DNA of 64,000 nt from Rhizobium sp. BK196. Lineage in GTDB: Bacteria > Pseudomonadota > Alphaproteobacteria > Rhizobiales > Rhizobiaceae. The stretch is from assembly GCF_014193255.1 (NCBI RefSeq), contig NZ_JACHZB010000003.1, positions 1 through 64,000 of the forward strand, in the 5' to 3' direction. Positions 27,484 through 35,551 of the stretch are shown in pieces. How positions within the stretch are numbered: the first letter of the stretch is position 1; every line of letters starts with the position of its first letter. A program made the translations under genes and the position numbers. The notes beneath the pieces are model-generated. The model did no database searches. It was given only the letters and a program-made list of their open reading frames with translations, and had not been told where the DNA came from.

Positions 27484-27489
27484 AATGTT

Positions 27490-27765
27490 TCAGAGCTTTT
27501 CAGAAAGCTCCGGGCGCATCGCCGCCCATTCTTCGGCAATCGTGCCTTCTCCCATCGTCTTGCCTGCGCGGCGATACCAGTAGCCTGCGTTCCAATCATC
27601 GCCTTCGACGCGATGGCAAAGGGCATGGCCCCAGTCGAAAACCTGTTCACCCTCGTGGTTCTGGCAGATTTCGTGAACCGCCTCCCACTCTGCGCCCAAT
27701 TTAAAGCCACGGACGGCGAGGCCATCAAAGGCCTCGATCAACCGCGCAAGATCCTGTTTCGGCAT
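27490..27765 (-). CDS. Conserved hypothetical protein, unknown function
   Basis: 91 residues, no signal or membrane segment, one compact domain with many aromatic residues: HEICQNHEGEQVFDWGHALCHRVEGDDWNAGYWYRRAGK. The pattern is that of a small folded cytoplasmic protein, and codon usage is like its neighbours. It is the gene between yjhX (convergent) and a GNAT gene upstream on the same strand. No family recognised. Confidence 0.75.
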   Translation of the reverse strand: MPKQDLARLIEAFDGLAVRGFKLGAEWEAVHEICQNHEGEQVFDWGHALCHRVEGDDWNAGYWYRRAGKTMGEGTIAEEWAAMRPELSEKL

Positions 27766-27851
27766 GAGGCCCTCCTCGCAAAGTCTTGCCTATATATCAG
27801 GCGCCGCCTCGAAATCAGAGACGGCGCCTGCCTTTCTTCAGGCGTGTCGTG

Positions 27852-28352
27852 CTAGTCCTCAACCAATTGCTTCTGCAAATGTACCTTTTCGAGCGGGACG
27901 CCCATGCTCTTGGCAAACTCGATACCGTGCCAGATGATCTTGAAACCGCAGCGCTCGTAAAGACGGATTGCACCGCTGTTTTTCGCATGCGTGTCGAGCC
28001 GCGCCGTTTCTAGGCCCTCGCCTTTCATCAGCTCGCAGAGATGATGCAGCAGCGCTTTGCCGATGCCTTTGCCCTGATGATCGGGATGCACCCAAAGGTC
28101 GGAAATATAGTTTCGCGTATTCTCCCGAGCGCCCCAGCCGACGATTCCTCCATCAAACTCAGCAACGAAGATCTCGCCCGTCGTTTCAACCGGAAATATC
28201 GCAAATTCCTGCTTCACCCCGTCGATGACAGCAGGATCCCGATAGCTGGCTTCAAAGGCGTTGCTTGCCGCCCATGCGGCGAAACCAACAACGCCGACCA
28301 TTTTGTGGTCGGCGTCTGCAATCTCTCGTATCGTTAGACCGGTTACCACCAC
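27852..28352 (-). CDS. GNAT-family N-acetyltransferase
   Basis: 166 residues. GNAT fold: [17 protein letters not shown] at the start, [24 protein letters not shown] (acetyl-CoA loop), [15 protein letters not shown] near the C-terminus. Its start overlaps the gatA stop by 10 bases, so it is translationally coupled to gatA. A perfect 10-bp hairpin lies in its first codons (28291-28315). Substrate unknown; the coupling is the only clue to its role. Confidence 0.9.
   Translation of the reverse strand: MVVTGLTIREIADADHKMVGVVGFAAWAASNAFEASYRDPAVIDGVKQEFAIFPVETTGEIFVAEFDGGIVGWGARENTRNYISDLWVHPDHQGKGIGKALLHHLCELMKGEGLETARLDTHAKNSGAIRLYERCGFKIIWHGIEFAKSMGVPLEKVHLQKQLVED
28291..28315 (-). other. Perfect hairpin within the 5' end of the GNAT coding sequence
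   Basis: Stem ACGCCGACCA / TGGTCGGCGT with a 5-base loop, starting about 28 bases after the gatA stop on the minus strand. It codes for [10 protein letters not shown]. With no U tract after it, it is more likely to slow ribosomes or protect the gatCA message than to terminate fully. Confidence 0.5.
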
Positions 28353-29824
28353 TTGGCCGGCGTAAACTTGCCGGCCGCCTGTTCGATGACATGGGCGGTC
28401 TTGAAGAGGGTTTCCTCGTCGAAGGCCTTGCCGATGAGCTGCAGGCCAAGCGGCAGGCCCTTATGGTCGAGACCGGCGGGAACGGCGATGCCCGGCAGGC
28501 CGGCCATGTTGACCGTGACTGTGAAAATGTCGTTGAGGTACATCTTGACCGGATCGGCGGCGAGGCTCTCGTCGGCAACGCCGAAGGCAGACGATGGAGT
28601 GGCTGGCGTCAGGATAGCGTCGACGCCGGCATCGAAAGCGAGTTCGAAGTCGCGCTTGATGAGCGTGCGGACCTTCTGGGCGCGCAGATAGTAGGCATCG
28701 TAGTAACCGGCCGACAGCACGTAAGTGCCGATCATGATGCGGCGCTTGACCTCCTGGCCGAAGCCGGCGGCACGCGTTTTCTCGTACATGTCGACGATAT
28801 CCTTGCCGTCGACACGCAGGCCGTAGCGCACGCCATCGTAACGGGCGAGATTCGAAGAGGCTTCAGCGGGTGCAACGATGTAATAGGCCGGCAGGGCGTA
28901 TTTGGTATGGGGCAGCGAGATGTTGACGATCTCGGCACCGGCATCCTTCAGCCAGGCGATGCCCTGCTGCCAGATGGATTCGATCTCGTCGGGCATGCCA
29001 TCGACGCGATATTCGTTCGGAATGCCGATCTTCATGCCCTTCAGCGACTGACCGATGGCAGCTTCGTAATCCGGGACCGGCAGGTCGACGGAAGTGGTGT
29101 CCTTGGCATCGACGCTCGCCATGGACTTCAGCAAGATCGCGGCATCGCGCACGTCGCGGGCGATCGGGCCGGCCTGATCGAGAGAAGATGCGAAGGCGAC
29201 CGTTCCCCAGCGTGAACAGCGCCCATAGGTCGGCTTGATGCCGACCGTGCCGGTGAAGGCAGCCGGCTGGCGGATGGAACCGCCTGTGTCGGTTGCAGTA
29301 GCACCTGCGCAGAGATGGGCGGCAACGGCTGCAGCCGAGCCACCGGAAGAGCCGCCCGGAACGAGCTGCTGGTTAGAGCCTGCGGCACGCCAGGGGTTGA
29401 TGACCGCACCATAGTGCGAGGTCTCATTGGAAGAGCCCATCGCGAACTCATCCATGTTCAGCTTGCCGAGCATGACGGCGCCGTCGTCCCAGAGGTTCTG
29501 GGTGACCGTCGATTCATACCGCGGCTCGAAACCGTCGAGAATGTGGCTGCAAGCCTGGGTATGCACGCCAACCGTGGCGAACAGATCCTTGATGCCGAGC
29601 GGGATGCCTTCGAGATCGCCTGCCTTGCCGGCAGCGATACGCTCGTCGGAATTCTTCGCCATGAGGCGGGCGAGATCAGGCGTGACCTTGATATAAGCGT
29701 TGAGATGGCCATTGGCCGCATCGATAGCCGAGATGTAGGACTCGGTCAGCTCGGTCGCGGTGATTTCCTTGGCGCGCAGCTTCTGGCGGGCTTCGGCAAT
29801 GGTCAGGCTGGTGAGTTCGCTCAT
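28343..29824 (-). CDS. gatA: Aspartyl/glutamyl-tRNA amidotransferase subunit A
   Basis: 493 residues. Amidase signature with the Ser-cis-Ser-Lys triad: Lys79 (LGIKDLF), Ser159 (GGSSGGS) and Ser183 ([10 protein letters not shown]), at the family's 24-residue spacing between the serines. It frees ammonia from glutamine for GatB. It follows gatC by 58 bases and overlaps a GNAT gene downstream. Confidence 0.97.
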   Translation of the reverse strand: MSELTSLTIAEARQKLRAKEITATELTESYISAIDAANGHLNAYIKVTPDLARLMAKNSDERIAAGKAGDLEGIPLGIKDLFATVGVHTQACSHILDGFEPRYESTVTQNLWDDGAVMLGKLNMDEFAMGSSNETSHYGAVINPWRAAGSNQQLVPGGSSGGSAAAVAAHLCAGATATDTGGSIRQPAAFTGTVGIKPTYGRCSRWGTVAFASSLDQAGPIARDVRDAAILLKSMASVDAKDTTSVDLPVPDYEAAIGQSLKGMKIGIPNEYRVDGMPDEIESIWQQGIAWLKDAGAEIVNISLPHTKYALPAYYIVAPAEASSNLARYDGVRYGLRVDGKDIVDMYEKTRAAGFGQEVKRRIMIGTYVLSAGYYDAYYLRAQKVRTLIKRDFELAFDAGVDAILTPATPSSAFGVADESLAADPVKMYLNDIFTVTVNMAGLPGIAVPAGLDHKGLPLGLQLIGKAFDEETLFKTAHVIEQAAGKFTPAKWW

Positions 29825-29882
29825 CGTGTTTTCGCTTCAAGTCTGAAAATGGCAACAGGGTCGGAAAGAGGCGGGCAAAGCC

Positions 29883-30170
29883 TTATTCGACGACTTTCGG
29901 CACCAGGAAGAAATTGTGGTCGGTGATCGGCGCATTGGCAACGACATCGGCGGCCTTGTTGCCGTCATTGACGACATCGGCGCGCTTCTTCATGTCCATC
30001 GGCGTCACGGATGTCATGGCCTGGACGCCACTAACGTCAACTTCGGAAAGCTGCTCGACGAAGCCGAGGATACCATTCAATTCGCCGACCATGCGATTTG
30101 CCTCTTCTTCCGAAACGGCAATACGGGCAAGGCGCGCTACGCGCTTAACGGTGGCGAGATCGACGGACAT
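29883..30170 (-). CDS. gatC: Aspartyl/glutamyl-tRNA amidotransferase subunit C
   Basis: 95 residues, typical Gat[40 protein letters not shown], and a C-terminal [15 protein letters not shown] end ([10 protein letters not shown]). It ties GatA and GatB together. GGAGAATGCC precedes ATG at 30170. It heads the gatC-gatA transcript. Confidence 0.96.
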   Translation of the reverse strand: MSVDLATVKRVARLARIAVSEEEANRMVGELNGILGFVEQLSEVDVSGVQAMTSVTPMDMKKRADVVNDGNKAADVVANAPITDHNFFLVPKVVE

Positions 30171-30247
30171 GGCATTCTCCGGATAGGAATTTTCCTATCG
30201 CTATAAAGACCATGTCCGTCCTGTGCAACGGGTTTGCATTTTCGGCA

Positions 30248-30297
30248 ATGCAGAATTCCTGCCCTCAAAACTCACCGGGGTTTGAGGGCTTCTGCAT
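30248..30297. terminator. Long two-part hairpin next to the UPF0173 gene stop
   Basis: Outer stem ATGCAGAA / TTCTGCAT (30248-30255 and 30290-30297) encloses an inner perfect 9-bp stem GCCCTCAAA / TTTGAGGGC (30261-30269 and 30281-30289). It shares a base with the stop codon of the minus-strand hydrolase gene. No long U tract follows. It probably ends or protects that mRNA. Confidence 0.45.
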
Positions 30298-31001
30298 CAG
30301 AGCGACAGGCTTTCGCCGGGCTTCGGCGCCTTCACTTGGCTCTTCGAGCCTTCCATGCCGGCGATGAATTTTTCCGGCGTCTGGTCGATGATCGGGAAGG
30401 TGCCGTAGTGGCAGGGAATGGCCGTCTTGAAGTTGAAGTAGCGCTGGCAGGCAAGAGCCGCCACCGCGCCGCCCATGGTGAAGCGGTCGCCGATCGGCAC
30501 GATACCGATATCGGGCTGATGCAATTCGTTGATAAGCGCCATATCGGAGAAGATATCGGTGTCGCCCATATGGAAGAGGCTCGGCTCGTCGTCGAAATGC
30601 AGCATCAGGCCGTTCGCATTGCCGAGCGAGTGGGAAACCCCGTCTTCCGTCGTCTGAGCGGAGGAATGCAGCGCATTGGTGAAGGTCGCGGTGAAGCTGC
30701 CGAGCGCGACCGTGCCGCCGGTATTGCCCATTTCCAGCTTTTCGACGCCCTTCGTGCTAAGCCAGGAGGCAAGATCGGCATTGGCGAGAACGACGGCACC
30801 GGTTTCCTTTGCGATCGCTACGGTATCGCCGACATGGTCGCCATGGCCGTGGGTTAGCAGGATATGGGTGATGCCGTTGGTCACTTCCTTTATGCCCTGG
30901 CCGGCGAAAGACGAGTTATAGGTCAGGAAAGGGTCGATCAGGATTTTGGCGGCTTTCGTTTCGATACGGAAAGCAGAATGGCCGAGCCAGGTGATCTTCA
31001 T
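30297..31001 (-). CDS. UPF0173 metallo-beta-lactamase-fold hydrolase
   Basis: 234 residues. Metal-binding motif HGHGDH at 51-56 ([15 protein letters not shown]), HSAFRIET near the start, [10 protein letters not shown] and [13 protein letters not shown] further on, in family order. The fold is a cytoplasmic beta-lactamase-like hydrolase related to UlaG; the substrate is unknown. AAGGAGACTTTTC precedes ATG. The gene is transcribed towards gatC but separated by the hairpin. Confidence 0.93.
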   Translation of the reverse strand: MKITWLGHSAFRIETKAAKILIDPFLTYNSSFAGQGIKEVTNGITHILLTHGHGDHVGDTVAIAKETGAVVLANADLASWLSTKGVEKLEMGNTGGTVALGSFTATFTNALHSSAQTTEDGVSHSLGNANGLMLHFDDEPSLFHMGDTDIFSDMALINELHQPDIGIVPIGDRFTMGGAVAALACQRYFNFKTAIPCHYGTFPIIDQTPEKFIAGMEGSKSQVKAPKPGESLSL

Positions 31002-31178
31002 GAAAAGTCTCCTTAATTACGTGATGCAAAAGGCGATTTCGGGGGCCAGAAAGGCTTAGGACAATTCTGGCCGGAAACCGTTTCGCACTTTTCCTGGAAT
31101 TGCTCTAAGGACATAGCCGATATGGCCGCAAAGAAAAGCGGCGGGAACTTCAATTTCTTTTGACAGGATGACACGGCA

Positions 31179-31670
31179 ATGACGGTGCTGACGATCGAGG
31201 AACTAGCCGAAACGCTCGGTCCCGGACAGGCAATCGCAGGCCTCGATCTCGGCACCAAGACGATCGGCCTTGCCATGTCCGATCTCGGACGCCGCTTTGC
31301 GACGCCACGCCCGGTGCTCAAGCGCGAGAAATTCACCATCGATGCCGAGACGCTGCTGGGTTTCGCCGCAAAAGAGAAGGTTGCGGCCTTCGTTATCGGC
31401 CTGCCGATGAATATGGACGGATCGGTCGGTCCGCGCGTGCAGGCGACACGGGCTTTCGTGCGCAACATGGAGCAGAAGACTGCCATTCCCTTCGTTTATT
31501 GGGATGAGCGGCTATCGACGGTGGCTGCCGAACGCGCCTTACTGGAAATGGACGTGTCGCGGGCAAAACGTGCCGAGCGGATCGATTCGGCTGCGGCGAG
31601 CTTTATCCTTCAAGGAGCGCTCGACAGACTTTCTTTGCTGGCGAGATCGGCGGACGACACGGAGGCATGA
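31179..31670 (+). CDS. ruvX: Putative Holliday junction resolvase / pre-16S rRNA nuclease YqgF (RuvX)
   Basis: 163 residues, full length. RNase H-like fold with the expected acidic sites: [46 protein letters not shown], and Asp in the last helix ([15 protein letters not shown]). In E. coli YqgF matures the 5' end of 16S rRNA; resolvase activity is also proposed. Its 3' end overlaps the antisense-oriented membrane-protein gene by about 60 bases. Confidence 0.95.
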   Translation: MTVLTIEELAETLGPGQAIAGLDLGTKTIGLAMSDLGRRFATPRPVLKREKFTIDAETLLGFAAKEKVAAFVIGLPMNMDGSVGPRVQATRAFVRNMEQKTAIPFVYWDERLSTVAAERALLEMDVSRAKRAERIDSAAASFILQGALDRLSLLARSADDTEA

Positions 31671-31939
31671 CGCGCCCTCCACCAGGCCGCGATCTGGCGG
31701 CGTTTGCGGAGGCCCATAATGGCGAAGACGACGAGACTATCGACGGCTATCGCGCGGGCGACGAGCGGCGGGATTTCCTGCGGCGGCAGGCCGAGGGCCT
31801 TGCCATAGATCTCGAAAGTCAGGTCATGGACCTGCCGCGTCAGCATGAAGATGCCGAAGTTCAGGTCGTAATAGGAAAGCCAGTACCATCCCGCCAGGAA
31901 GACGGTAGGACCGGCCCAGAAGATCAGAAACCACTTCAT
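31610..31939 (-). CDS. Small conserved membrane protein (possibly DUF6105), unknown function
   Basis: 109 residues. An N-terminal membrane segment ([22 protein letters not shown]), a short loop, a second hydrophobic stretch ([18 protein letters not shown]) and a basic, then Ser/Ala-rich tail. The pattern recalls a rhizobial family that I believe is called DUF6105; this label is from memory. The end overlaps ruvX on the opposite strand by 61 bases. The start overlaps the upstream small gene by 4 bases (ATGA). Confidence 0.75.
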   Translation of the reverse strand: MKWFLIFWAGPTVFLAGWYWLSYYDLNFGIFMLTRQVHDLTFEIYGKALGLPPQEIPPLVARAIAVDSLVVFAIMGLRKRRQIAAWWRARHASVSSADLASKESLSSAP

Positions 31940-32109
31940 GCGGCCTCTCCTTCGTGCTTGCGCAGGACCGGCATATCAAGGGAAGCGAGCCAGACCGACG
32001 ATGCCATGATGCAGAGTACGAGCGTGGGCACGGCGATATCCAGCGCCAGCACGGCGAAAAACATCATCGCCGCGACAAGCAACGCGGTTCTGGCGATTTT
32101 GGTTTCCAT
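31936..32109 (-). CDS. Small predicted membrane protein, unknown function
   Basis: 57 residues from ATG at 32109; a GTG at 32154 would add 15 polar residues. Two hydrophobic stretches, TALLVAAMMFFAVLALDIAV and TLVLCIMASSVWLASL, then a charged tail. Translationally coupled (ATGA) to the next small membrane gene, so the two probably make partner proteins. No family recognised. Confidence 0.6.
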   Translation of the reverse strand: METKIARTALLVAAMMFFAVLALDIAVPTLVLCIMASSVWLASLDMPVLRKHEGEAA

Positions 32110-32229
32110 GGCCGAACTCGGGTCCACACTCGTTACATTTCTAATGTGGATCACACTGGCGGGTTAACCAGCGTCACGCAACGTAAACCAACTGTTAAGG
32201 TTAACTGCCGAGTAGAGGCTGTGGATTGT

Positions 32230-32889
32230 TTAGCCGTAGACACCGCGCACCAGCCGCTTTAGCGCGGTGGCAGCCTTCTCCCAGTCCTTGCCGTTCTTCA
32301 AAAGCAGCCCTGCGCACTGCCCACCAGCCGCGGCAGCAAGCACGAGATGCTGAATGGAGGCAAAGATGAGCGCATTGACGGCGGCAACATCGACGCCCTT
32401 CGGCGGCGTCAGCGAACCGCGCATGCGATCGAGCCACTGGCCAAGCGCTTTCGAGCGCGCTTCCGAAAGGCGCTTCACCTGCTCGGTATTTTCGGACACC
32501 TCCCAGGCGACGATGCGGCGCATCAAGGGATCCTCGCGCAGTGCCTCAAGAAAAAGCAAGGACAAGCGCTCCATCAGGTCGCCGTAGGTCAGCAAGAACA
32601 TGCCGCCAGTATCTTCGGGGATGCGGTCCTTGACCCAGTTGCCGAGATCGGCACCGATCGCCTCGACAAGACCGTCGAGACCGCCATAATACCGGTAGAT
32701 GAGTTGCTTGTCGCAGCCGGCGCGGCGCGCGACAGCGTTGATGCCGAAATTCTGGAACCCCTCTTCTGCTAGCAGGTTCTTGGCGGCTTTCAGGATAGCG
32801 CGTTCCGTAGCGCCTCTGTCGCGGATACGCTTTTCAGGCTCAGCGGCACCCGTCTGTTCGAGCACGGCCACGGCAGTTTCATTGAGCAT
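32230..32889 (-). CDS. TetR/AcrR-family transcriptional regulator
   Basis: 219 residues. N-terminal TetR helix-turn-helix at about 27-75 (ERAILKAAKNLLAEEGF, INAVARRAGCDKQLIYRYY), followed by a helical ligand domain (LFLEALREDPLMRRIVAWE) typical of TetR C-terminal families. An inverted repeat just upstream of the start is a plausible autoregulatory operator. No obvious target operon beside it: the divergent gene is map, and the downstream genes are small membrane proteins. Ligand unknown. Confidence 0.92.
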   Translation of the reverse strand: MLNETAVAVLEQTGAAEPEKRIRDRGATERAILKAAKNLLAEEGFQNFGINAVARRAGCDKQLIYRYYGGLDGLVEAIGADLGNWVKDRIPEDTGGMFLLTYGDLMERLSLLFLEALREDPLMRRIVAWEVSENTEQVKRLSEARSKALGQWLDRMRGSLTPPKGVDVAAVNALIFASIQHLVLAAAAGGQCAGLLLKNGKDWEKAATALKRLVRGVYG

Positions 32890-32904
32890 TTGGTCAACCC
32901 CGGT

Positions 32905-32924
32905 CTGTCACCAATCGGTGAGTA
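32905..32924. promoter_or_regulatory. Candidate TetR operator
   Basis: Inverted repeat TCACC-AATC-GGTGA (32908-32921), with further partial symmetry on each side, 19 bases upstream of the TetR start. Placement fits autorepression. Confidence 0.5.
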
Positions 32925-33136
32925 ACAGTGGAATTTTCCATCTACAATCCTATCTAATTGAGAAGACTGTGGATATTGATGGTCCGCAGCTCTGCTGACG
33001 CTGGTGGGCGGCCCAGCGGCTTTTTTCACCCGGTACAACGCGCCCGAGAAATCTTTCCCATGCGGTTGATCGCGATGGACGAAGCCGGCATTGCTGCATT
33101 ATGAAAAGAGACGACAATTTCTGCTAAGGCCTTGCA

Positions 33137-33973
33137 ATGGTGAATTATATCGAAGCCTCCTCCGCGCCGCCGAAAAATACCGGCGCCATCAGGCTTTATG
33201 GCCCTGAAGCATTCGAGGGAATGCGCAACGCGTGCCAGCTGACCGCGCGCTGCCTCGATGCGCTTGCCGATATCGTCAAGCCGGGTCTCGCCACCAATGA
33301 AATCGACCGCTTCGTTTTCGAGTTCGGCATGGATAACGGCGCCTATCCGGCGACGCTGAACTATCGCGGCTATACGAAGTCCACCTGCACTTCGATCAAT
33401 CATGTAGTCTGTCACGGTATTCCCGATGACAAGCCGCTGCGCGAAGGCGATATCGTCAATATCGACGTGACCTTCGTCGTCGACGGCTGGCATGGGGATT
33501 CGAGCCGCATGTACCCGGTAGGCCAGATCAAGCGCGCCGCCGAACGCCTGCTGGAAGTGACCTATGAATCGCTGATGCGCGGCATTGCCGCCGTTCATCC
33601 CGGCGCACGCACCGGCGCGATCGGCGAAGCGATCCAGACCTATGCCGAAGCCGAGCGTTGCTCCGTCGTGCGTGATTTCTGCGGCCACGGTGTCGGCCGT
33701 CTCTTCCACGATTCGCCGAACATCCTGCATTACGGCCGCGCCAATGAAGGACCGGAATTGCGCGAGGGCATGATCTTCACCATCGAACCGATGATCAATC
33801 TCGGACGCCCGCACGTGAAGGTGCTGGCGGACGGCTGGACTGCCGTGACGCGCGATCGTTCGCTGTCGGCGCAGTACGAACATACGGTCGGCGTGACCGC
33901 CAATGGCTGCGAAATCTTCACGCTGTCGCCTGCCGGCCTCGACCGGCCGGGCCTGCCGCCGCTGAACGGGTGA
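33137..33973 (+). CDS. map: Type I methionine aminopeptidase
   Basis: 278 residues. Metal ligands are in family order: Asp in [10 protein letters not shown], Asp in WHGDSSRMY, His in [12 protein letters not shown], Glu in [10 protein letters not shown] and Glu in QYEHTVGVT; the substrate-contact His is in [10 protein letters not shown]. It removes initiator Met from nascent proteins. The N-terminal 30 residues include [10 protein letters not shown], as in other rhizobial copies. Its stop overlaps the first possible start of radC. Confidence 0.96.
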   Translation: MVNYIEASSAPPKNTGAIRLYGPEAFEGMRNACQLTARCLDALADIVKPGLATNEIDRFVFEFGMDNGAYPATLNYRGYTKSTCTSINHVVCHGIPDDKPLREGDIVNIDVTFVVDGWHGDSSRMYPVGQIKRAAERLLEVTYESLMRGIAAVHPGARTGAIGEAIQTYAEAERCSVVRDFCGHGVGRLFHDSPNILHYGRANEGPELREGMIFTIEPMINLGRPHVKVLADGWTAVTRDRSLSAQYEHTVGVTANGCEIFTLSPAGLDRPGLPPLNG

Positions 33974-34791
33974 CATCATCCATGGCGAAAGGTCCCGTTC
34001 CGCAGGCCAGCGATGACGAATTGCCTTTCGACATTGACGAAGATGTCGCAGTCGATGAGCGGGCGTTTTTCGCGCAGCCAGCAAAGACTTCAGCCCCCAA
34101 GGCGGCCCTCCCCGCCAAGGAAGAACATTATCACGGCCATCGCGAAAGGCTGCGCAGCCGTTTTCGCGAGCATGGTGATACGGCACTCGTCGATTATGAA
34201 ATCCTCGAACTCCTGCTTTTTCGGCTGATCCCACGCCGCGATACGAAACCGATCGCTAAGTCATTGATCGACCGCTTCGGGTCGCTTGCGGGCGTCTTCG
34301 GCGCACCGGCAGCACTGCTGCAGGAGGTCAAAGGCGTCGGAGAAGCGGTGGCGCTAGATCTGAAGCTGATATCCGCCATTAGCCATCGCGCACTGAAGAG
34401 CGAACTCAAGGGCAAGCAGGTGCTTTCCTCGTGGTCGTCAGTCATTCGGTATTGCCATGCTGCCATGGCACATGAGGCGCGCGAGCAGTTCCGCATTCTC
34501 TTCCTCGACAAGCGCAATGCACTGATTGCCGACGAGGTGCAGGGGCGTGGGACTGTGGACCACACACCAGTCTATCCGCGTGAGGTGGTGAGGCGGGCGC
34601 TCGAGCTTTCGGCAACGGCGCTTATTCTCGTCCACAATCATCCCTCGGGCGACCCGACGCCATCGCGTGCCGATATCGACATGACGAAGATGATCATCGA
34701 TGCTGCAAAACCGCTCGGTATTGCCATCCACGATCACATCATCATCGGCAAAGACGGACAAGCAAGCCTCAAGGGGCTGCGCTTGATATAA
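33970..34791 (+). CDS. radC: RadC-family (JAMM/UPF0758) protein
   Basis: 273 residues from GTG at 33970, or 269 from ATG at 33982. An acidic N-terminal tail is followed by a helix-hairpin-helix-like region ([17 protein letters not shown]) and the JAMM domain with [18 protein letters not shown] (His-x-His, Ser, Asp), typical of UPF0758. The link to repair in older literature is weak. The family may be a peptidase or DNA-processing enzyme. Coupled to map by overlap. Confidence 0.93.
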   Translation: MTSSMAKGPVPQASDDELPFDIDEDVAVDERAFFAQPAKTSAPKAALPAKEEHYHGHRERLRSRFREHGDTALVDYEILELLLFRLIPRRDTKPIAKSLIDRFGSLAGVFGAPAALLQEVKGVGEAVALDLKLISAISHRALKSELKGKQVLSSWSSVIRYCHAAMAHEAREQFRILFLDKRNALIADEVQGRGTVDHTPVYPREVVRRALELSATALILVHNHPSGDPTPSRADIDMTKMIIDAAKPLGIAIHDHIIIGKDGQASLKGLRLI

Positions 34792-34839
34792 GACCTCGGC
34801 TAAGGCATGAAAAAGCCATTATGGCGTTCTCCAAGCTGA

Positions 34840-35454
34840 ATGACTGACAACAGGATGGGAAATATGGGCATTTCTCCTAGTCGTTTATACGCGCCGCCGA
34901 GCCTTCGATCGCTGATACGCCTGACGCTTCTGCTGCTCGTCGTGACCGGTGTCTATCTCGGCTACCTGCAGCTTTCGACGAATGTGCATGCGGTCGTCGA
35001 TGGTCAGGTCTATCGCTCTGCCCAGCCCTCCCCCGCAAAGCTTGGCGAACTCGTCAAGGAGTACGGCATCAAATCCGTACTGAACCTGCGCGGCGACAGC
35101 AGCGGCGAGGCCTGGTACGATAACGAGGTCGCCGCAGCAAAGGGACTGAATGTCCAGCATATCGACTTCCGCATGTCGGCGACGAAGGAACTTTCCATCG
35201 AAGAAGGACGTCAGTTGATGGCGATCATGGCCGCCGCACCCAAGCCGATGCTCATTCACTGCAAGGCCGGCGCCGACCGGACGGGATTGGCTTCAGCCAT
35301 CTACGTCGCCGGCGTTGCCAAGGAAGGAGAGATGGCGGCGGAATCGCAGATATCACTGACATACGGCCATCTGTCGCTTTTCTTCATCGGCGCGTATGCG
35401 ATGGATCGCACATTCGAGCGGCTTGAGCCGATGTTCGGCTTTTTGAATTCCTAA
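34840..35454 (+). CDS. Membrane-anchored tyrosine-phosphatase-like protein
   Basis: 204 residues if started at 34840; ATG at 34855 or 34864 is possible, and the latter has GGATGGGA upstream. One transmembrane segment (about 25-42: RLTLLLLVVTGVYLGYL), then a dual-specificity phosphatase-like domain. VYRSAQPSPAKLGEL and SVLNLRGD are its early signature; the active-site CX5R loop HCKAGADRTG has Cys141 and Arg147. The general acid Asp may be in FRMSATKE or earlier. The domain faces the periplasm if the N-terminus is inside. Substrate unknown. Confidence 0.87.
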   Translation: MTDNRMGNMGISPSRLYAPPSLRSLIRLTLLLLVVTGVYLGYLQLSTNVHAVVDGQVYRSAQPSPAKLGELVKEYGIKSVLNLRGDSSGEAWYDNEVAAAKGLNVQHIDFRMSATKELSIEEGRQLMAIMAAAPKPMLIHCKAGADRTGLASAIYVAGVAKEGEMAAESQISLTYGHLSLFFIGAYAMDRTFERLEPMFGFLNS

Positions 35455-35551
35455 ACGGTATTGAAATACAAACTGTAACATTGACCGGCTACCGGTGAAC
35501 GCGCGAGATTTCGCGTCGCAATATGATTCCAATTCCAGTTTGGGGCTAAAG

